Shown here: piece after piece, positions 24,741 to 32,524 of the stretch | How the letters are laid out: each line of letters begins with the position of its first letter | Position numbering within the stretch: the stretch's first letter is position 1 | Program-made: the position numbers and the translations under genes | Source of the DNA: Nocardia higoensis | GTDB lineage: Bacteria > Actinomycetota > Actinomycetes > Mycobacteriales > Mycobacteriaceae | Length of the DNA stretch: 64,000 nucleotides | Assembly (NCBI RefSeq): GCF_015477835.1 | Contig: NZ_JADLQN010000001.1 | Location: 1,364,001-1,428,000, forward strand | Direction of reading: 5' to 3' | Notes under the pieces: generated by a model | The model's database searches: none | What the model was told of the DNA's origin: nothing | Seen by the model: the letters and a program-made list of their open reading frames with translations, nothing else

Positions 24741-24789
24741 GGAACGATGTTCCATATTCTTGTTTCGGAACATGGTTCCGATTCCCAGG
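24741..24789. promoter_or_regulatory. twin TetR operators GGAACnnnGTTCC
   Basis: GGAACGATGTTCC (24741-24753) and GGAACATGGTTCC (24777-24789) are two palindromes with identical 5-bp arms, their centres 36 bp apart. They lie between the divergent TetR and aldo/keto reductase starts, which is consistent with cooperative binding and control of both genes. Confidence 0.75.
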
Positions 24790-24843
24790 ATGGCAGAGCG
24801 GAACCTCGCAACCAAGCCACGCTCCCCGTAACGGAGGAATGTC

Positions 24844-25863
24844 ATGCAGTACCGCACCTTGGGTCGCACCGGCGTGCAGGTGAGTTCGCTGGCGCTCGGC
24901 GCGATGAACTTCGGCAAGATCGGCCGCACCACCCAGGACGAAGTCACCGCCATCGTCGACGCCGCCCTAGAAGGCGGCATCAATCTCATCGACACCGCCG
25001 ACATGTACAGCGACGGCGAGTCCGAGGAACTGGTCGGCGCGGCGATCGCCGGTCGCCGCGACGACATCGTGCTCGCGACGAAAGCGGGTATGCCGATGGG
25101 CGAAGAACGCAACCATCGGGGAAGCTCGCGCCGCTGGCTGATCACCGAACTGGACAACAGCCTGCGCCGTCTCGGCGTCGACCACGTCGACCTCTATCAG
25201 ATCCATCGCTGGGACCCGAGCACCGGCGACGAGGAAACGCTTTCCGCGCTGACCGACCTGCAACGTGCCGGGAAGATCCGCTACTTCGGCTCCTCCACCT
25301 TCCCCGCCTACCGCATCGTCGAGGCGCAATGGGCGGCCCGCGACCATCACCTGAGCCGCTACGTCACCGAGCAGCCCAGCTATTCGATCCTACAGCGCGG
25401 CATCGAAACTCACGTGCTGCCCGTGACCGAGCAGTACGGCCTCGGCGTGCTGGCCTGGAGTCCGCTGGCCTCGGGCTGGCTCTCCGGCGCGATCCGCGCG
25501 GGCCGCGACATCACCACCAACCGCTCCACGTTCATGCCGCAGCGCTTCGACCCCGCCGTCCCCGCCAACCAGGCCAGGCTCGTCGCCGTCGAGAAGCTCG
25601 CCCGGCTCGCCGACGACGCCGGCCTGACCATGATCCAGCTCGCGCTGGGATTCGTGACCGCGCATCCGGCCGTGACCAGCGCGCTCATCGGTCCCCGCAC
25701 ACCGGACCACCTGCGCTCGCAACTCGCCGCCGCCGACACCGTGCTGTCCGGCGACGTGCTCGACGCGATAGACGCGATCGTCGCTCCCGGTGTCGATCTC
25801 GCCCCGCAGGAGAAGTTCGACACTCCCCCAGCGCTTCTCGACCCGACCTTGCGTCGCCGCTGA
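24844..25863 (+). CDS. aldo/keto reductase
   Basis: A 339-residue (alpha/beta)8 NADPH-dependent reductase with a strong site (CGGAGGAAT) before the ATG. Catalytic tetrad: Asp in LIDTADMYSDGESEELVGAA, Tyr in the same segment (DMYS), Lys in DDIVLATKAG and His in DLYQIHRWDPST. The NADP-binding tail is TSALIGPRTPDHLRSQLAAA. It belongs to the AKR11/12-like bacterial group that reduces small aldehydes or ketones. It is controlled, by inference, by the divergent TetR through twin operators. Confidence 0.9.
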   Translation: MQYRTLGRTGVQVSSLALGAMNFGKIGRTTQDEVTAIVDAALEGGINLIDTADMYSDGESEELVGAAIAGRRDDIVLATKAGMPMGEERNHRGSSRRWLITELDNSLRRLGVDHVDLYQIHRWDPSTGDEETLSALTDLQRAGKIRYFGSSTFPAYRIVEAQWAARDHHLSRYVTEQPSYSILQRGIETHVLPVTEQYGLGVLAWSPLASGWLSGAIRAGRDITTNRSTFMPQRFDPAVPANQARLVAVEKLARLADDAGLTMIQLALGFVTAHPAVTSALIGPRTPDHLRSQLAAADTVLSGDVLDAIDAIVAPGVDLAPQEKFDTPPALLDPTLRRR

Positions 25864-26006
25864 CCAGCTGAACGGTTCACCTTCGCAACAGGTTCCACGG
25901 AGGGCGGGCAACGGGGCGGCACATAGGATCGAGTGCACTCGCCGAGCACCGATCACGGGGTCGGTCGGGCGCACTGCGAGCAAAGAGTCGGCTGTGCCCG
26001 GCGGAC

Positions 26007-27009
26007 TTACCCGTACAGGTCGGACAGTCCGATCAGTGTGATGTCGGACGACGCGGCGGCACTTCGCGCGTTGTCGTTGAATCCTGCGCCACTGAAAAGG
26101 ATCAGTCGAGTGTCGGTGGTGTCGTAGCGACCGGCGCGGGCGATGAGGCTTCGGAGGTGCCGCAGCCGGTCGATGTGGGCTCTGCCGATGGTGTCGTTCC
26201 ATTTCGCTTCACCGATGGCCAGCAGCGGAGGTTTGCCCACATCGGTGAGACCGACCACCGCGACATCGATTTCGTGAGCGACCCGGGCAGTGGTGTCGTG
26301 GACAACGTGTCCGACCCGCGCGGGCAGTCCGCCGAAGAGATCCGGGTCGGCATGGTGCAGGGACCATTCGCGGCAGATCTGTTCGAAGTGCGGGCCGAGC
26401 ACGTTGCTGGTGAACCTGCGCCTACTGGCCTGCCACACCCGACGCGCACTGCCGGGGCGCTCCAGTGATCCCACACCGGTCGCATGATCGCGTGATAGAA
26501 GCCGATCAGCGGCTCGGCGATGCGATATGCCGACCGGTTCTGACGGAAGACATCGGCGTCCCGGTGCAGCAGACCCACGTCTTCGAGCACGGTGATGGGA
26601 TGGGCGAGATCGGTGGCCTTGCCATGAGTCGAAGTCGGCCGCATCGGCAGGAACATCGCCCCGGGCGAACTCCCGGCGATATGCCGGAGTACCGCCGACG
26701 ATCGCATGCACCCGGACAGCCAGCTGCGGATCGGAGATGCCCCAGAAGTCGGCGGCCAGACGGAAATCGAGCGGGCGCACCAATAGTTCCAGCCCGGCCC
26801 GGCCCCGCAAGGGCGCGCTGCCCGACAGCAGTCTGCTCATGAACGAAGCCTCCCGTCGCCCGGCACACCGCCCCGAGCAGGAACGTCTTTCCCTACCTGC
26901 GCCGACCGGACACGACGCCCAAGGTGGCACCGACTTGACTGTCGGAAACGAATCGCGACAGCGCTGACCACTCGTAGTCCCGATCGAACATGTCCAGCGG
27001 CTTGTCCAT
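26007..27009 (-). pseudogene. DUF234-type AAA ATPase, stop in Walker A plus frameshifts
   Basis: From ATG 27009 the frame reads MDKPLDMFDRDYEWSALSRF, then VSDSQVGATLGVVSGRRR, a TAG, and GKTFLLGAVCRATGGF, so an amber codon interrupts the P-loop. Later segments occupy different frames: FWGISDPQLAVRVHAIVGGT, TDLAHPITVLEDVGLLHRDA, IAEPLIGFYHAIMRPVWDHW, and the C-terminal DUF234 nuclease-like part HEIDVAVVGLTDVGKPPLLA then IGEAKWNDTIGRAHIDRLRH. The family consists of mobile-element-like ATPases with a PD-(D/E)XK-like C-terminus (EAKW). It needs at least three repairs to be functional. Confidence 0.8.
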
Positions 27010-27270
27010 ACAGCTCCATAACGCCAGGCTCGTGTGGGCGCTCAGGCTGCGGGTGCGCCACCACGGCCTCGTGAACGCGCCGCGCCGCGGACCGGTGTGG
27101 ACTTCGGACGCATCACGGCCGCGTCCGCGGGGTGTCCGCGGCCGACCGGGATATCGGTACTACGCGGGATGGAGCAGGGCGTCGAGGTCGGCGGGTGCCG
27201 GCATGACCTGCAGCAGTCCGACACCCACGCGACCGGTGTTGCGACGACCTAGCCGACAGCTTCGCGGCGA

Positions 27271-27487
27271 TCACGTTGCCGCACGGCCTTCCTCGACCGC
27301 GAACACGGCGATCACCAGCCCCGCGATCGGGTCGGCCCACGACCAGCCGAACAGACTGTTGAGCAGCAGCCCCAGGAGCAGCACCGCCGACAGGTAGGTG
27401 CACAGCAGGGTCTGCTTGGAATCGGCCACCGCCGAGGCCGATCCGAGTTCGCGTCCGGTGCGGCGCTGAGCCACGGACAGGACGGGC
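27271..27487 (-). pseudogene. cation diffusion facilitator fragment, cut by the IS element
   Basis: The frame reads PVLSVAQRRTGRELGSASAV, then ADSKQTLLCTYLSAVLLLGL and WSWADPIAGLVIAVFAVEEG. These are transmembrane helices 5-6 of a CDF (CzcD-like) metal exporter, with the AD(S)KQT and WADP..ALVI motifs. The N-terminal four helices are missing at the transposon boundary (27,488) and the C-terminus ends early after a frameshift. Confidence 0.7.
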
Positions 27488-27600
27488 TTGACCTCTCCCC
27501 GCCTTGAAGGACGAGGATTCCTGCTTCTGCACCGGTTGCCCGCCCGGACTACTCCGTTGAGGTCTTACACCGACTCGACAGGCGTTTTATCTCTCTGCCA
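27488..27600 (-). ncRNA. putative reRNA (omega RNA) scaffold at the tnpB 3' end
   Basis: In IS605-type elements the guide RNA of TnpB spans the tnpB 3' end and the right end, and its guide is the adjacent flank. Here the segment after the tnpB stop ends with the hairpin 27497-27516 and GGTCAA. The first guide bases would be GCCCGTCCTGTCC, from the CDF remnant. No conserved-structure search was possible. Confidence 0.4.
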
Positions 27601-28693
27601 GCCCGGCAGCGAGGATGTTCCTCGCGGCGTTGACGTCTCGGTCGTGGACGGTCCCGCAGGCGCAGGACCATTCGCGGACACTCAACGGCATCGCTTCACG
27701 CAGCGCCCCACACGCGGAACACATTTTGCTGGAGGGGAACCAGCGGTTCACCAACAACAGGTCACGCCCGTACCAGGCGCACTTGTATTCCAACATCGTT
27801 CGCAGTTGCCGCCACGACGCATCCGAGATCGCACGGGCGAGCGAATGGTTGCGAACCATGCCGGACACGTGGAGGTCTTCGAGGGCGACCGCTTGGTTCT
27901 CACGGACGAGCCTCGTCGACAACTTGTGCAGGTGATCGGTACGGCGATCAACGATCCGGGCGTGAATCCGGGCCACCTTGCGGCTGGCCTTCGCTCGGTT
28001 CGACGACCCCTTCTCCTTGCGGGAAAGCCCACGCTGGGCTTTCGCCAACTTCACCCGGTCCCGCCGTTCATGGCGCGGGTTGGTGATCTTCTCCCCCGTG
28101 GAGAAGGTGAGCAGGGTGGCGAGCCCGGCGTCGAGGCCGACCATGCCGTCGACAGCGGGCAGGGCCTCGAGGGTCTCCTCCACCAGCATCGACACGAACC
28201 AGCGGCCCGCTCTGTCGCGAGACACGGTGACCGTGGTGGGTTCGGCCCCCTCGGGCAGCGGGCGAGAGAAGACGATATCGAGCGGAGTCGACATCTTCGC
28301 CAACGTCAACTGTCCATCACGCCAACGGAAACCGGATCGGGTGTACTCGGCCGACGCGCGGGACTTCTTGCGCGACTTGAAACGCGGGTACAGCGCGCGC
28401 TTGGCGAAGAAATTCGCGTACGCGGTCTGCAGATGCCGCAGCGTCTGCTGCAACGGCACCGACGACACCTCGTTCAGGAACGCCAGATCCGCTGTCTTCT
28501 TCCACTCGGTGAGCGCGGCAGAGGACTCGGTGTACTTCATGCTCCGCTGCTCGGTGGCATAGACACGGGACCGTTCCCCGAGCGCTTTGTTGTAGACCAA
28601 GCGCACACAACCGAACGTACGAGCAAGCTGTTCAGCCTGCTCGCTCGACGGATAGAAGCGGTACTTGTACGCCCGCTTCACTACTCCCCCCAT
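27587..28693 (-). CDS. tnpB: TnpB RNA-guided nuclease
   Basis: A 368-residue protein with all TnpB hallmarks: N-terminal YKYRFYPSSEQAEQLARTFG, RuvC-I Asp in GMVGLDAGLATLLTFSTGEK, RuvC-II Glu in AVALEDLHVSGMVRNHSLAR, zinc ribbon CSACG and CACG (MCSACGALR, SCACGTVHD), and RuvC-III Asp in HDRDVNAARNILAAGLAER. The catalytic triad is intact, so the nuclease could be active. Overall length is slightly below the common ~400. The start may be the GTG or ATG near 28,693. Confidence 0.9.
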   Translation of the reverse strand: MGGVVKRAYKYRFYPSSEQAEQLARTFGCVRLVYNKALGERSRVYATEQRSMKYTESSAALTEWKKTADLAFLNEVSSVPLQQTLRHLQTAYANFFAKRALYPRFKSRKKSRASAEYTRSGFRWRDGQLTLAKMSTPLDIVFSRPLPEGAEPTTVTVSRDRAGRWFVSMLVEETLEALPAVDGMVGLDAGLATLLTFSTGEKITNPRHERRDRVKLAKAQRGLSRKEKGSSNRAKASRKVARIHARIVDRRTDHLHKLSTRLVRENQAVALEDLHVSGMVRNHSLARAISDASWRQLRTMLEYKCAWYGRDLLLVNRWFPSSKMCSACGALREAMPLSVREWSCACGTVHDRDVNAARNILAAGLAER

Positions 28694-28789
28694 GCCTCAC
28701 AGACTACTACCCCCGAATGTGAGCCCCTGAACCCACAGGAAGGAGATAGGCGCTTCCTCCCCGCCGTGAACGACGGGGTCTCCCGCCAG

Positions 28790-29087
28790 TGGATCGGCAG
28801 TGACGATCTCGATGACCGCGTTGCGTGCCAGACACCGGGGTGTTCTTGCCCGAGGCCACACCGACGGTTCCGAGCGTGATTGCATCGGCCGCCGCAGGCA
28901 GCGCGTAGGTGATCTCCGGCGTATCGGCATTGTTCAACAGATAGTCGGTCATCGGGCGCGGCGTGACCGTGGTGGCGGGAGCAGCGCTGCTGGTCGTCGG
29001 TGCCGCTTCCTGACTGCTGGAACACCCCGCGGCGACGACCGCCGTACCGACCAGCACTCCCGCGACAACCATTCGATGGCGTGACAT
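28790..29087 (-). pseudogene. lipoprotein truncated by the IS element
   Basis: From ATG 29087 a lipoprotein signal is clear: MVVAGVLVGTAVVAAGCSSS (lipobox VAAGC), then a Thr/Pro linker and TDYLLNNADTPEITYALPAA. The sequence continues as NAVIEIVTADPLAGDP in a shifted frame near 28,800 and is lost at the left end of the IS element. It was probably an LpqN-like or similar secreted lipoprotein, but the remainder is gone. Confidence 0.6.
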
Positions 29088-29161
29088 GACGCTTCGACTC
29101 CCACAGATCCGAAAACACAACCACCTGGTGGCAACCGCGGCAGCCTATCCCGCGTCCTGAT

Positions 29162-29968
29162 CTACTTCTCGCTGTGGTGGCTCTTGACGCTGCTCATGCC
29201 GGTGAGGATGGGATATCCGCTGTGGCTCAACGCGTTTCCGTGGCCGGTCTGGTGGGTGTCGAAGACCGATTGGACGGCGGCGTAGAAGCCTTGGATGTCG
29301 AGGGTCTGGTTGACGGCGCGCTTGGCCTGACGGAGGCCGAAGGGTGGCATCCGGGCGATCTGTGCGGCCAGTTCGGCGGTCTCGATGGCGAGGCTGTCCA
29401 GCGGAACCACGCGGTTGACCATGCCGGTCCGGAGTGCTTCTTCGGCGGTGACGGATCGACCGGTGAAGAGGATCTCCTTGGCCTTGCGAGGGCCGAGTTC
29501 CCAGGTATGACCGTGGTACTCGACGCCACCTATGCCCATCAGAACTACGGGGTCGGAGAACTGGGCGTTGTCGGCGGCGATGATGAGGTCGCAGGGCCAG
29601 CACAGCAGTAGGGCGCCTGCGATGCAGCGGCCTTGGACGGCGGCGATGGTGGGTTTGGGGATATTGCGCCAGCGGAGGCTGTATTCGAGGTAGCGGCGGG
29701 ACTCGGCGGCGTAGACGAAGTCGAGGGCGATCTTCTCGGGGGCGTCGGCGGGGCGGTCTTTGAGGTCGTGGCCCGCGGAGAAGTGTTTGCCCGCGGCGGC
29801 GAGGACGACGACCACGACGTCGTCGTCGGTGGCGGCGCGGGTCCAGACGGCGTCGAGTTCGTCGAGCAGGGCCATGTTCTGGGCGTTCGCCGCCTCGGGG
29901 CGATTGAGGGTGATGGTGGCCACGCGGCCTTCGGTGCGGTAATCGATGTACACGGATGTCGCCTTCAC
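29162..29968 (-). CDS. enoyl-CoA hydratase/isomerase
   Basis: A 268-residue crotonase-fold protein starting with GTG 29968, overlapping the ACAD stop by GTGA. The oxyanion-hole segments are LAAAGKHFSAGHDLKDRPAD and CIAGALLLCWPCDLIIAADN. FSDPVVLMGIGGVEYHGHTW and ELGPRKAKEILFTGRSVTAE are typical of the actinobacterial EchA group. The catalytic Glu is probably the one in GGVEYHG. It probably hydrates the enoyl-CoA made by the neighbouring dehydrogenases, as the last gene of the mce transcription unit. Confidence 0.85.
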   Translation of the reverse strand: MKATSVYIDYRTEGRVATITLNRPEAANAQNMALLDELDAVWTRAATDDDVVVVVLAAAGKHFSAGHDLKDRPADAPEKIALDFVYAAESRRYLEYSLRWRNIPKPTIAAVQGRCIAGALLLCWPCDLIIAADNAQFSDPVVLMGIGGVEYHGHTWELGPRKAKEILFTGRSVTAEEALRTGMVNRVVPLDSLAIETAELAAQIARMPPFGLRQAKRAVNQTLDIQGFYAAVQSVFDTHQTGHGNALSHSGYPILTGMSSVKSHHSEK

Positions 29969-31137
29969 GGTCGGGGGAGGCCGAGTACGCGCTCGGCGAT
30001 GATGGTGCGCTGGATTTCGGAGGTGCCGCCGGCGATGGTGCCCGCGAAGGTGCGGACGAAGCGCTCGAACCAGCCGGGAGCGGTGTCCTCGAGGCTGAGC
30101 GGGCTGTAGCGGGCGGTGACGCCGGGGTGTTCGAGGCCACGGGGGCCTGCGGCGGCGAGGGCGTGTTCGGCTCCCGATTGCACGGCTTCGGAGCCGAGGA
30201 GCTTCAGAACCGACAAGCCGGGGCCCGCTTCCTCACCGCGGGCCGCCTTGGCCAGCGCCTGCGAGCCGAGCAGACGCAGGGCGTGGGCGTCCATGGCGAG
30301 CGTGGCGTAGCGGTTCTCTTCCAGCGGGGTCGCGGGGTGGAAGTCGGCGAGCAGGCCGTCGAGGCGGCTGGCGAAGTTGGTCCACAACAGGTTTCGCTCG
30401 TGGCCGAGGGAGCCGCTCGCGACCCGCCAGCCGGCGTTGAGGTCGCCGAGCAGATTCTCGGCGGGCACGCGGACGCTGTCGAAGAAGACCTCGTTGAAAT
30501 CCAGATCGTCGGGCCGGGCTACCGAGGCGAACGGGCGGCGGTGCACTCCTGGCAGATCGGTGGGTATGAGCAGGGCTGAAATGCCACGGTGTTTGGGCGC
30601 ATCCGGGTCGGTGCGGACGAAAGTGAGCACGACGTCGGCATCGTGGGCGCCGGAGGTCCAAACCTTTTGTCCGTCGACGACGAAGTGGTCGCCGTCGAGG
30701 CGGGATCGGGTGCTCAAGCCCGCGAGGTCGGAGCCCGCGCCCGGTTCGCTCATACCGAGGGACGCGGTGAGATCGCCGCGCAGGATGGGGACAGCCCACC
30801 GCTGCTTCTGTTCCTCGGTGCCGAAAGTGAGCAGGGAGGCGGCGATGATCCCGACACCCTGGGGGTTGAAGTATTCGTGGATGCCGCGTTCGGCGAGGGT
30901 CTCGCGGTGCACGTATTGCTCGAGGATGCCCGCGTCGCGGCCGCCGTATCCGGGCGGGTTGCCGGGGACGAGCCAGCCGTGGTCGAACTGGGTACGTTGC
31001 CAGCGCCGCGCCCAGTCGGGGGTGTGGGAGCTGGATCGGGGGCGTTCGAGGCCCTCGGCGTCGGGCAGGTGCTCGTCGAGGAAGGCGATGAATTCGGCGC
31101 GGAACGCCTCGACGCCGCTATCGAAGGCCAGTCGCAC
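29965..31137 (-). CDS. acyl-CoA dehydrogenase (large-type subunit)
   Basis: A 390-residue FadE from GTG 31137. The FAD/substrate motifs are SLGMSEPGAGSDLAGLSTRS and VWTSGAHDADVVLTFVRTDP. The C-terminal GTIAGGTSEIQRTIIAERVL is the canonical FAD-contact segment. It overlaps the second dehydrogenase by 20 bases. Adjacent unequal FadE pairs in mycolata often form alpha2beta2 enzymes for bulky (steroid side-chain-like) acyl-CoAs, which would fit the mce context. Confidence 0.88.
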   Translation of the reverse strand: MRLAFDSGVEAFRAEFIAFLDEHLPDAEGLERPRSSSHTPDWARRWQRTQFDHGWLVPGNPPGYGGRDAGILEQYVHRETLAERGIHEYFNPQGVGIIAASLLTFGTEEQKQRWAVPILRGDLTASLGMSEPGAGSDLAGLSTRSRLDGDHFVVDGQKVWTSGAHDADVVLTFVRTDPDAPKHRGISALLIPTDLPGVHRRPFASVARPDDLDFNEVFFDSVRVPAENLLGDLNAGWRVASGSLGHERNLLWTNFASRLDGLLADFHPATPLEENRYATLAMDAHALRLLGSQALAKAARGEEAGPGLSVLKLLGSEAVQSGAEHALAAAGPRGLEHPGVTARYSPLSLEDTAPGWFERFVRTFAGTIAGGTSEIQRTIIAERVLGLPRP

Positions 31138-32113
31138 GGTGGTGCCTCGCAATCGTCGCTCGATGTTCGTCGGTGCCGCCGAGCAGCAACTCCCCCGCCT
31201 TGGCGCGCTTGAGGGCGAACTGGACGTCGTTTTCCCAGGTGTAGCCCATCGCGCCGAACAATTGCAGACCGTTGCGGAAGACCAGGGATTGGCATTCGCC
31301 CGCGGCGGCTTTGGCCATGACGGCGGCCAGGTGCTTGCGGTCGTCGGCCTCGGCGATGGTGAGGGCCGCGAAGTAGGTGAGGGCGCGGGCGCGTTCGATC
31401 GCCACGTGCATGTCGGCGGCTTTGTGGCCGACGGCTTGGAAGGAGCCGATCGGCGCGCCGAATTGGCGGCGCTCGCGGACATGCTCGACGGCGAGGTCCA
31501 GGACGCGTCGGCAGGCGCCGACCATGGTGGCGGCCATGCCGGTGAGGGCGACGGCGCGGGCGTGGCGGACGTCGGAGTGCTGCCGGGCGCCGGGGGCGAC
31601 CCGTACGCGATCGAAGACCACGTCGGCGATGTGCAGAACCGGGTCGAAGACGGCGGCTCGGCGGATGCTCGCCGATCCGGCGGGGACCAGGAAGACGCCC
31701 GCGCCGATGACGACAGCCAGCTGGTCGGCGCGGTCACCGTCGAGGACGCGGGCGGAGCCGTTGAGGATCCATTCACCGCCTTCGCGGGTGGCGGTGACGC
31801 CTTCGTAGACGGCCGCGCCCGCGATCTCGGTGGGAGCCTCGGTGACGAGCGGCGCGAACTGGCTCGTGGTGGCGAGGAAGGGCGTCGGATCGCAGGCACG
31901 TCCCAGTTCTTCGTGGGCGATAGTCAGCTCGACGGCCGCACCGGGCTCGGTCATCCCCGTCCAGCCCTGATCAACGAGCGATTTCCATAGCGGGCCCGGG
32001 TCGGCGCCGTGATCGGCCACCTCCCTGATCAGCGTCGGCGGGCAGTGCCGGGCGAGCATCTCGCGCACGGTGATCTGCCAGAACCGCTGATCGGAGTCGA
32101 ACTCCAACAGCAT
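31118..32113 (-). CDS. acyl-CoA dehydrogenase (small partner subunit)
   Basis: A 331-residue protein, shorter than usual FadE (380-400). N-terminus: SDQRFWQITVREMLARHCPP. Middle: GEWILNGSARVLDGDRADQL. C-terminal four-helix part: RRQFGAPIGSFQAVGHKAAD and LFGAMGYTWENDVQFALKRA. The GGT/AxEI.R motif of the large type is absent, as in partner subunits of heteromeric FadE enzymes. It lies 30 bases downstream of the EthD-like gene. Confidence 0.85.
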   Translation of the reverse strand: MLLEFDSDQRFWQITVREMLARHCPPTLIREVADHGADPGPLWKSLVDQGWTGMTEPGAAVELTIAHEELGRACDPTPFLATTSQFAPLVTEAPTEIAGAAVYEGVTATREGGEWILNGSARVLDGDRADQLAVVIGAGVFLVPAGSASIRRAAVFDPVLHIADVVFDRVRVAPGARQHSDVRHARAVALTGMAATMVGACRRVLDLAVEHVRERRQFGAPIGSFQAVGHKAADMHVAIERARALTYFAALTIAEADDRKHLAAVMAKAAAGECQSLVFRNGLQLFGAMGYTWENDVQFALKRAKAGELLLGGTDEHRATIARHHRATGLR

Positions 32114-32143
32114 CCGATCGACCTCCTCGTCCGTGACCGCGGT

Positions 32144-32458
32144 TCAGCGCGCTCGCCACACCTGCATGGACATCGATGCGAGATCCAGGGTCGGGCTCAG
32201 CGGCAGCTTCCCGCTCGCGGAACGTTCCCCGAAACCACGCAGGACGACATCGGGATCCGCGCTGAGTTCGTAGACGGCGAGGTAACGGTGGGTGGGCTCG
32301 CCGCGACCCGGGACCGGCTGGATCTCGTAGCGAGTGCACGATTCGATGCCGGGAATCGCGAGGACGTCGGCGAGGTGGTCGGTGTCGTACCAGGTGTTGA
32401 ATTCCTCGTCACGCCCTTCGACGGCGTTGGTGAAGACGAGCATCTTGGCGTCGGTCAT
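32144..32458 (-). CDS. EthD-like / dimeric alpha-beta barrel protein
   Basis: A 104-residue product: AKMLVFTNAVEGRDEEFNTW, then YDTDHLADVLAIPGIESCTR and HRYLAVYELSADPDVVLRGF. The W-Y-x-x-x-H-x-x-x-(L/V)-x-x-I-P-G pattern is that of EthD and related small ferredoxin-like barrels often found in catabolic operons. Function unknown; possibly accessory to steroid or aromatic breakdown. It sits between mceF and the dehydrogenases on the same strand. Confidence 0.65.
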   Translation of the reverse strand: MTDAKMLVFTNAVEGRDEEFNTWYDTDHLADVLAIPGIESCTRYEIQPVPGRGEPTHRYLAVYELSADPDVVLRGFGERSASGKLPLSPTLDLASMSMQVWRAR

Positions 32459-32480
32459 GGTCGGGTCCTGTATCTTTTAT

Positions 32481-32510
32481 CGGCTTACGGATTGTCGGCT
32501 TACGGATTGT
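32481..32510. repeat. 15-bp tandem repeat in the mceF downstream spacer
   Basis: Two perfect copies of CGGCTTACGGATTGT occupy 32481-32495 and 32496-32510, followed by a third partial copy (CGGCT). They lie in the only non-overlapping gap of the mce unit, between the mceF stop and the EthD-like gene. They could be slippage products or a protein-binding array. Confidence 0.8.
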
Positions 32511-32524
32511 CGGCTCGCGGAGGG

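Larger units (their letters stand above)
27488..28785 (-). mobile_element. IS200/IS605-family element carrying only tnpB
   Basis: Both ends hold a near-identical subterminal hairpin in direct orientation: CCCCGCCTTGAAGGACGAGG (27497-27516) and CCCCGCCGTGAACGACGGGG (28760-28779). This matches the end structures of IS200/IS605 elements, and the right end finishes at TTGACC on the + strand. There is no tnpA transposase, so it is either immobile or mobilised in trans. The flanking genes differ (a CDF fragment on one side, a lipoprotein fragment on the other), so a deletion or rearrangement accompanied or followed insertion. Exact boundaries are estimates. Confidence 0.75.

Noticed and set aside
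27587..28693. Cas12-type CRISPR effector
   Set aside because: Length (368 aa), end hairpins and absence of CRISPR repeats identify a transposon TnpB.
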